Shown: piece after piece, positions 48,898 to 51,593 of the stretch
Layout of the letters: each line of letters opens with the position of its first letter
Numbering within the stretch: position 1 is the first letter of the stretch
DNA from: Paludibaculum sp.
Lineage (GTDB): Bacteria; Acidobacteriota; Terriglobia; Bryobacterales; Bryobacteraceae
Direction of reading: 5' to 3'
Length of the DNA stretch: 51,593 nucleotides
NCBI GenBank assembly: GCA_029973955.1
Contig: JARKQJ010000251.1
Location: forward strand, 1-51,593
Made by a program: the position numbers and the translations under genes
The notes under the pieces: generated by a model
What the model was told of the DNA's origin: nothing
What the model saw: only the letters and a program-made list of their open reading frames with translations
The model's database searches: none

Positions 48898-51246
48898 CTA
48901 GTAACCGGTTGTAATCTGCACATTAAAGATCTCGTCGCCGACGCGAATGGCGAGGACGTTGGGGCCGGCGGTGGGTCCGGTGCGGTAGGCGATGAGCCAA
49001 CTATGGGGGTAAGTCCGGCTGCCGCTGGCGACCGAGACGAGCGTGCCGCCGCCGGAGACAGGGTTGACGACCGGCGTGGTCTGGCTGATGACGAGCCCGG
49101 CCTTGTCGTGGACCCGGACGTAGAGACTGACGACGGCTCCTGGGGTGGGCGCGGCAGGGGTAGCCCGCAGAATGACGATTCCGCCGGCGGTGGAGCCTTC
49201 CACGGCATACCAGTACGGAATGCGGGACTCGGCGGAAGTGGTGGTTTGGGTCGCCTTGACGAAGCCCTCATAGGCGCCTGGGGCGAGTCCGGCGGCTGAG
49301 AAGGTCAGATGGACGGTTTGTTGCGCGCCGGGTTCGAGTTGGAGGAGTTCGGTATCGAGAACCGGCTTGGCCTCGTTGGCCGATTCGACGGTGAGCTGGT
49401 ATTCGGCGGGTTCGGAGGAGAGGTTTTTGAAGGCGATCGGCCGCTGCTGATCGATGGTGCCGGAGCCGGAGAGGAAGCTGAGGCTGACGGGAGCGGCGGC
49501 GAGGGTGGAGCTCACGGAGTTCTTCACGTTCAGAATGCCGGCGCCGGCGGACATGACGGGAGCGATTGCGCCGGTGGAAAGCCTGAGCGGCGCGGCGGAG
49601 TTGATAAGGAGCGAGCGGTACTCGTCGAGGGTCATCCCGGGGCGGGCGGCCTTGAGGACCGCTGCGGCTCCCGCGATGATGGGGGAGGAAAAGCTGGTGC
49701 CGGAAACGGAGATGTAGCCGGTAGGGTCACAGATGTCGCAATCGGAGGCAGGCGCGGGAATTGCGGCGGTATAGACGGGGTTGCCGGTGGCGAGAAGGTC
49801 GGGCTTGATGCGCAGGTCGAGGGCGGGGCCGCGGCTGGAGAAGGAGGAGACGGAGTTGGGCTTGGCGGAGGTATTGGGGAAGCGGAGCTGGACCTGGAGA
49901 TCTTCGACGGTCAGGATGAGGTCTTTGAGTTTGAGTCCGTCGGTATTGCCGATGAAGAGGCCAGGGATGGTGGGGTTGTCATCCACGCTCATGACGATGA
50001 GGTCGTCAGGGGTGCCGGTGGAGGGGTTGGCGGAGTTGTAGACGATGGCGGCGGCAGCTCCGCCGGCGGCGGCGTTGGCGAGTTTCTCATGGAAGAGGCA
50101 GTCGCCGCGCTCGATGAGGGGAATCCGGCCAGTGAGGGTCTCCGGCTCGAAAGGCTGGCAGCCGCGCGTATTGCCGAGAGCGGCGGCATCCACGATGGGC
50201 CCCATGATGGGATCGAGCGAGGTGACGTTGCTGGAGGCGGCGGCCGAAAAGGGGAGGCCGACGGAGGGGACGACGGCGGTTTGGGTGGAGGAGGTGGAGT
50301 TGTTGGAGCCGGCGGCGATGACGGGTTCGGCGGCGGCGGTGTCGTCGACGGTGGAGGGGCCCGGGGTGTTGCCGGCGGCGTTGATGACGATGACGCCGGT
50401 GTCGGTAAGGCGGCGGACGCCGTTGATGAAGATCAGGTCGCTTTCGGGGCCGAAGGCGCCCACACTGCCGAAGCTGAGGTTGATGACATCCATGCCGTCT
50501 TTGGCGGCCCAGTCGAGCGCCTGGAGAACGACGTCGGAATAGAAGAGGCCGTCATAGGGGTTTGAGACGCGGTATGCGCCCAGCCAGGCGGCGGGCGCGA
50601 CGCCGGAGATGGCGCCGCGCGGGCTGTCGTGGCGCACGCCGGCGGCGCACATGGCGACGGCGGTCCCGTGACCTTCCCGATCCTCCACTGTGGCGGAGTC
50701 GAAGCTGCGGGCGACGATCACTTTGGCGTTGGTGAGCGCGAGGTTGGCGTCGCTGCTGGCCTTGGGGAAGCCCTCGGGAGCGGTGAAGCCCTCGGGGGGC
50801 TGGAAGCCGGGATGGGAGGGGGTGATGCCGGTATCGAGAATGGCGATCTTGATGCCGGCGCCGGCGTGGTCAACACCGCCGGCGATTTCCCAGGCGGCGG
50901 CCACCTCATGATTGACGAGGGCGCGGTAGAGCATGGGCTGGAGGGCTCGAACGGGTACGACATGAAGGACGCCGGGCATGGCGGAGAGGGAGGCGGCATC
51001 AGGCGCCTGGACGACGAGAGCGTTGGCGACGGTATCCACACGAGCAAGCACCCGCATTTGGCGGCCCTGGAGGGTGCGCTCGAAAGTACGGTGTTGGGCG
51101 GCGATCTCAGAACGGCGGCGATCCGGCGTTCTATGGCCGATAGCAGGTTCCCCGGAAAGCTCGACAATGAAGCGGCCCGGGACGACGTCCTGGGCGAGGG
51201 CTGCTACGCAAAGCAGTGCAGTAACTAGCAAGTGGCTTATCTTCAT
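48898..51246 (-). CDS. Secreted subtilisin-like serine protease (S8) with PA domain
   Basis: The protein has 782 residues with signal peptide MKISHLLVTALLCVAALAQ. Residues about 22-110 resemble an I9 propeptide. The S8 catalytic residues are Asp in IKIAILDTGITPSHPG, His in EDREGHGTAVAMCAAG and Ser in GYISVSGTSFSSPIIAG. A PA (protease-associated) domain is inserted, with RIPLIERGDCLFHEKLANA. The C-terminal 230 residues hold Ig-like domains, for example PAPTPGAVVSLYVRVHDKAG. This is a lactocepin/vpr-like layout. It should digest extracellular protein. It stands alone, and the region upstream of its start holds the second double-hairpin repeat. Confidence 0.92.
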   Translation of the reverse strand: MKISHLLVTALLCVAALAQDVVPGRFIVELSGEPAIGHRTPDRRRSEIAAQHRTFERTLQGRQMRVLARVDTVANALVVQAPDAASLSAMPGVLHVVPVRALQPMLYRALVNHEVAAAWEIAGGVDHAGAGIKIAILDTGITPSHPGFQPPEGFTAPEGFPKASSDANLALTNAKVIVARSFDSATVEDREGHGTAVAMCAAGVRHDSPRGAISGVAPAAWLGAYRVSNPYDGLFYSDVVLQALDWAAKDGMDVINLSFGSVGAFGPESDLIFINGVRRLTDTGVIVINAAGNTPGPSTVDDTAAAEPVIAAGSNNSTSSTQTAVVPSVGLPFSAAASSNVTSLDPIMGPIVDAAALGNTRGCQPFEPETLTGRIPLIERGDCLFHEKLANAAAGGAAAAIVYNSANPSTGTPDDLIVMSVDDNPTIPGLFIGNTDGLKLKDLILTVEDLQVQLRFPNTSAKPNSVSSFSSRGPALDLRIKPDLLATGNPVYTAAIPAPASDCDICDPTGYISVSGTSFSSPIIAGAAAVLKAARPGMTLDEYRSLLINSAAPLRLSTGAIAPVMSAGAGILNVKNSVSSTLAAAPVSLSFLSGSGTIDQQRPIAFKNLSSEPAEYQLTVESANEAKPVLDTELLQLEPGAQQTVHLTFSAAGLAPGAYEGFVKATQTTTSAESRIPYWYAVEGSTAGGIVILRATPAAPTPGAVVSLYVRVHDKAGLVISQTTPVVNPVSGGGTLVSVASGSRTYPHSWLIAYRTGPTAGPNVLAIRVGDEIFNVQITTGY

Positions 51247-51369
51247 GCAGATGGCTTAAGAGTGGGAGCCCGCTCCGTGAGGAGAAAGTTCCGGCTTCCC
51301 CTATCTTATCGACAGGTGCTCCTGCTACGAGAATACTCCGGTCTCGCGGAGAATGCTGCCGGTGAGCAG

Positions 51370-51473
51370 GGGGGGACGGGCTGGGACGCGTGGCCCCGAG
51401 GCTGACGCCTCGGGGGAAACGGGCTGGGACACGGAGGAGCGGGCTGGGACGCGTGGCCCCGAGGCTGACGCCC
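51370..51473. repeat. Double REP-like hairpin repeat, copy B
   Basis: The first unit is GGGACGGGCTGGGACGCGTGG plus a perfect hairpin, CCCCGAGGC and GCCTCGGGG with a TGAC loop (51394-51415). The spacer CGGGCTGGGACACGGAGG and the second unit, which begins GCGGGCTGGGACGCGTGG (from about 51439), follow as in copy A. The second hairpin stops after GAGGCTGACGCC, where unrelated sequence (CATATGCGC) begins, so the copy is truncated. Confidence 0.75.
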
Positions 51474-51593
51474 ATATGCGCTAACTTAATTTGAAATTCA
51501 TTGCAGGGCGAGCCAAGTTTGTCGGCGTCGGTGGCGTGGGGCATCGCACAGGTGTCGACGATAGCGTTGCAGCGCAAGGCTGGGTAGATGGGC
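51474..51593. other. Non-coding end of the window
   Basis: After the truncated repeat come an AT-rich stretch (CTAACTTAATTTGAAATTCA) and GC-rich DNA to the window edge. Short minus-strand frames are open here but show no recognisable domain. The 120 bp between the subtilase start and the repeat (51247-51369) hold no gene. The abrupt change in base composition at 51474 could mark an insertion junction. Confidence 0.3.

Noticed and set aside
51131..51577. Minus-strand open frame reading through the repeat upstream of the subtilase
   Set aside because: Its middle part is the translated hairpin repeat (GATRPSP blocks) and its end lies inside the subtilase gene; no transposase motif is visible.

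Overview
The window is high-GC chromosomal DNA that looks like an Acidobacteriota genome, probably of the Solibacter/Bryobacter type (inference from gene content, no search was run). The clues are several Tat-exported Gfo/Idh/MocA oxidoreductases and sugar isomerase-fold proteins, Tat-exported NIPSNAP and YdjC-like proteins, an M61 peptidase, a bifunctional YncE/phosphoesterase, a PEP-CTERM protein, TrmFO, and a cluster of exported amidohydrolases. No rRNA, tRNA, CRISPR array, prophage or intact transposase gene was seen.

Layout. 1-6.1 kb: carbohydrate locus. A Tat MocA oxidoreductase and a GH2 glycosidase (cut by the window edge) are transcribed leftward, divergent from a GH78 alpha-L-rhamnosidase and an L-fucose/arabinose isomerase-family protein. 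6.1-9.6 kb: leftward operon of an exported fucose-isomerase-fold protein, a Tat MocA oxidoreductase and a HEAT-repeat protein. 9.7-11.9 kb: aldo/keto reductase, secreted cyclophilin, small membrane protein. 12.0-14.6 kb: ECF sigma factor, zinc-finger/HEAT anti-sigma factor and a double-PDZ protein. 14.7-16.4 kb: ribosomal protein S1. 16.6-19.9 kb: histidine kinase, a stand-alone winged-helix protein and an NtrC-type sigma-54 response regulator. 19.8-25.4 kb: EamA transporter, anaerobic sulfatase maturase, CorC/HlyC-type membrane protein, M61 peptidase. 25.5-27.7 kb: trmFO-xerC. 27.7-32.0 kb: YncE/phosphoesterase, NIPSNAP protein, PEP-CTERM protein. 32.2-36.0 kb: rseP, dxr and a beta-hydroxyacid dehydrogenase. 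36.0-39.8 kb: tight four-gene run of 2-hydroxyacid dehydrogenase, YdjC-like deacetylase, TIM-barrel isomerase-like protein and thioredoxin-like protein. 39.8-41.5 kb: purM-purN. 41.5-45.6 kb: three overlapping or adjacent amidohydrolase genes. 45.7-48.8 kb: a small duplicated-motif protein, dtd, purU, acpS, a CDP-alcohol phosphatidyltransferase and greA. 48.9-51.2 kb: a secreted subtilase. 51.2-51.6 kb: non-coding DNA with repeats.

How the genes fit together. Six proteins with RRxF-type Tat signals, four of them enzymes whose folds are usually cytoplasmic (two MocA dehydrogenases, a fucose-isomerase fold, a xylose-isomerase-like TIM barrel), suggest redox and isomerase chemistry on plant or microbial sugars outside the cytoplasm, next to exported glycosidases. 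A second theme is envelope regulation: an ECF sigma/anti-sigma pair followed by a PDZ protein, plus the site-2 protease RseP elsewhere in the window.

The most interesting observations are: an amidohydrolase trio in which only the middle member keeps the metal ligands; a 61-bp palindromic element, flanked by an 8-bp direct repeat, inserted in frame just behind the signal peptide of the GH2 gene; two copies of a roughly 100-bp double-hairpin repeat; a DNA-binding domain without a receiver lying between a kinase and its probable regulator; and several -10-like hexamers so close to start codons that leaderless transcripts are likely. I did not find a convincing defence system or other wholly new system.
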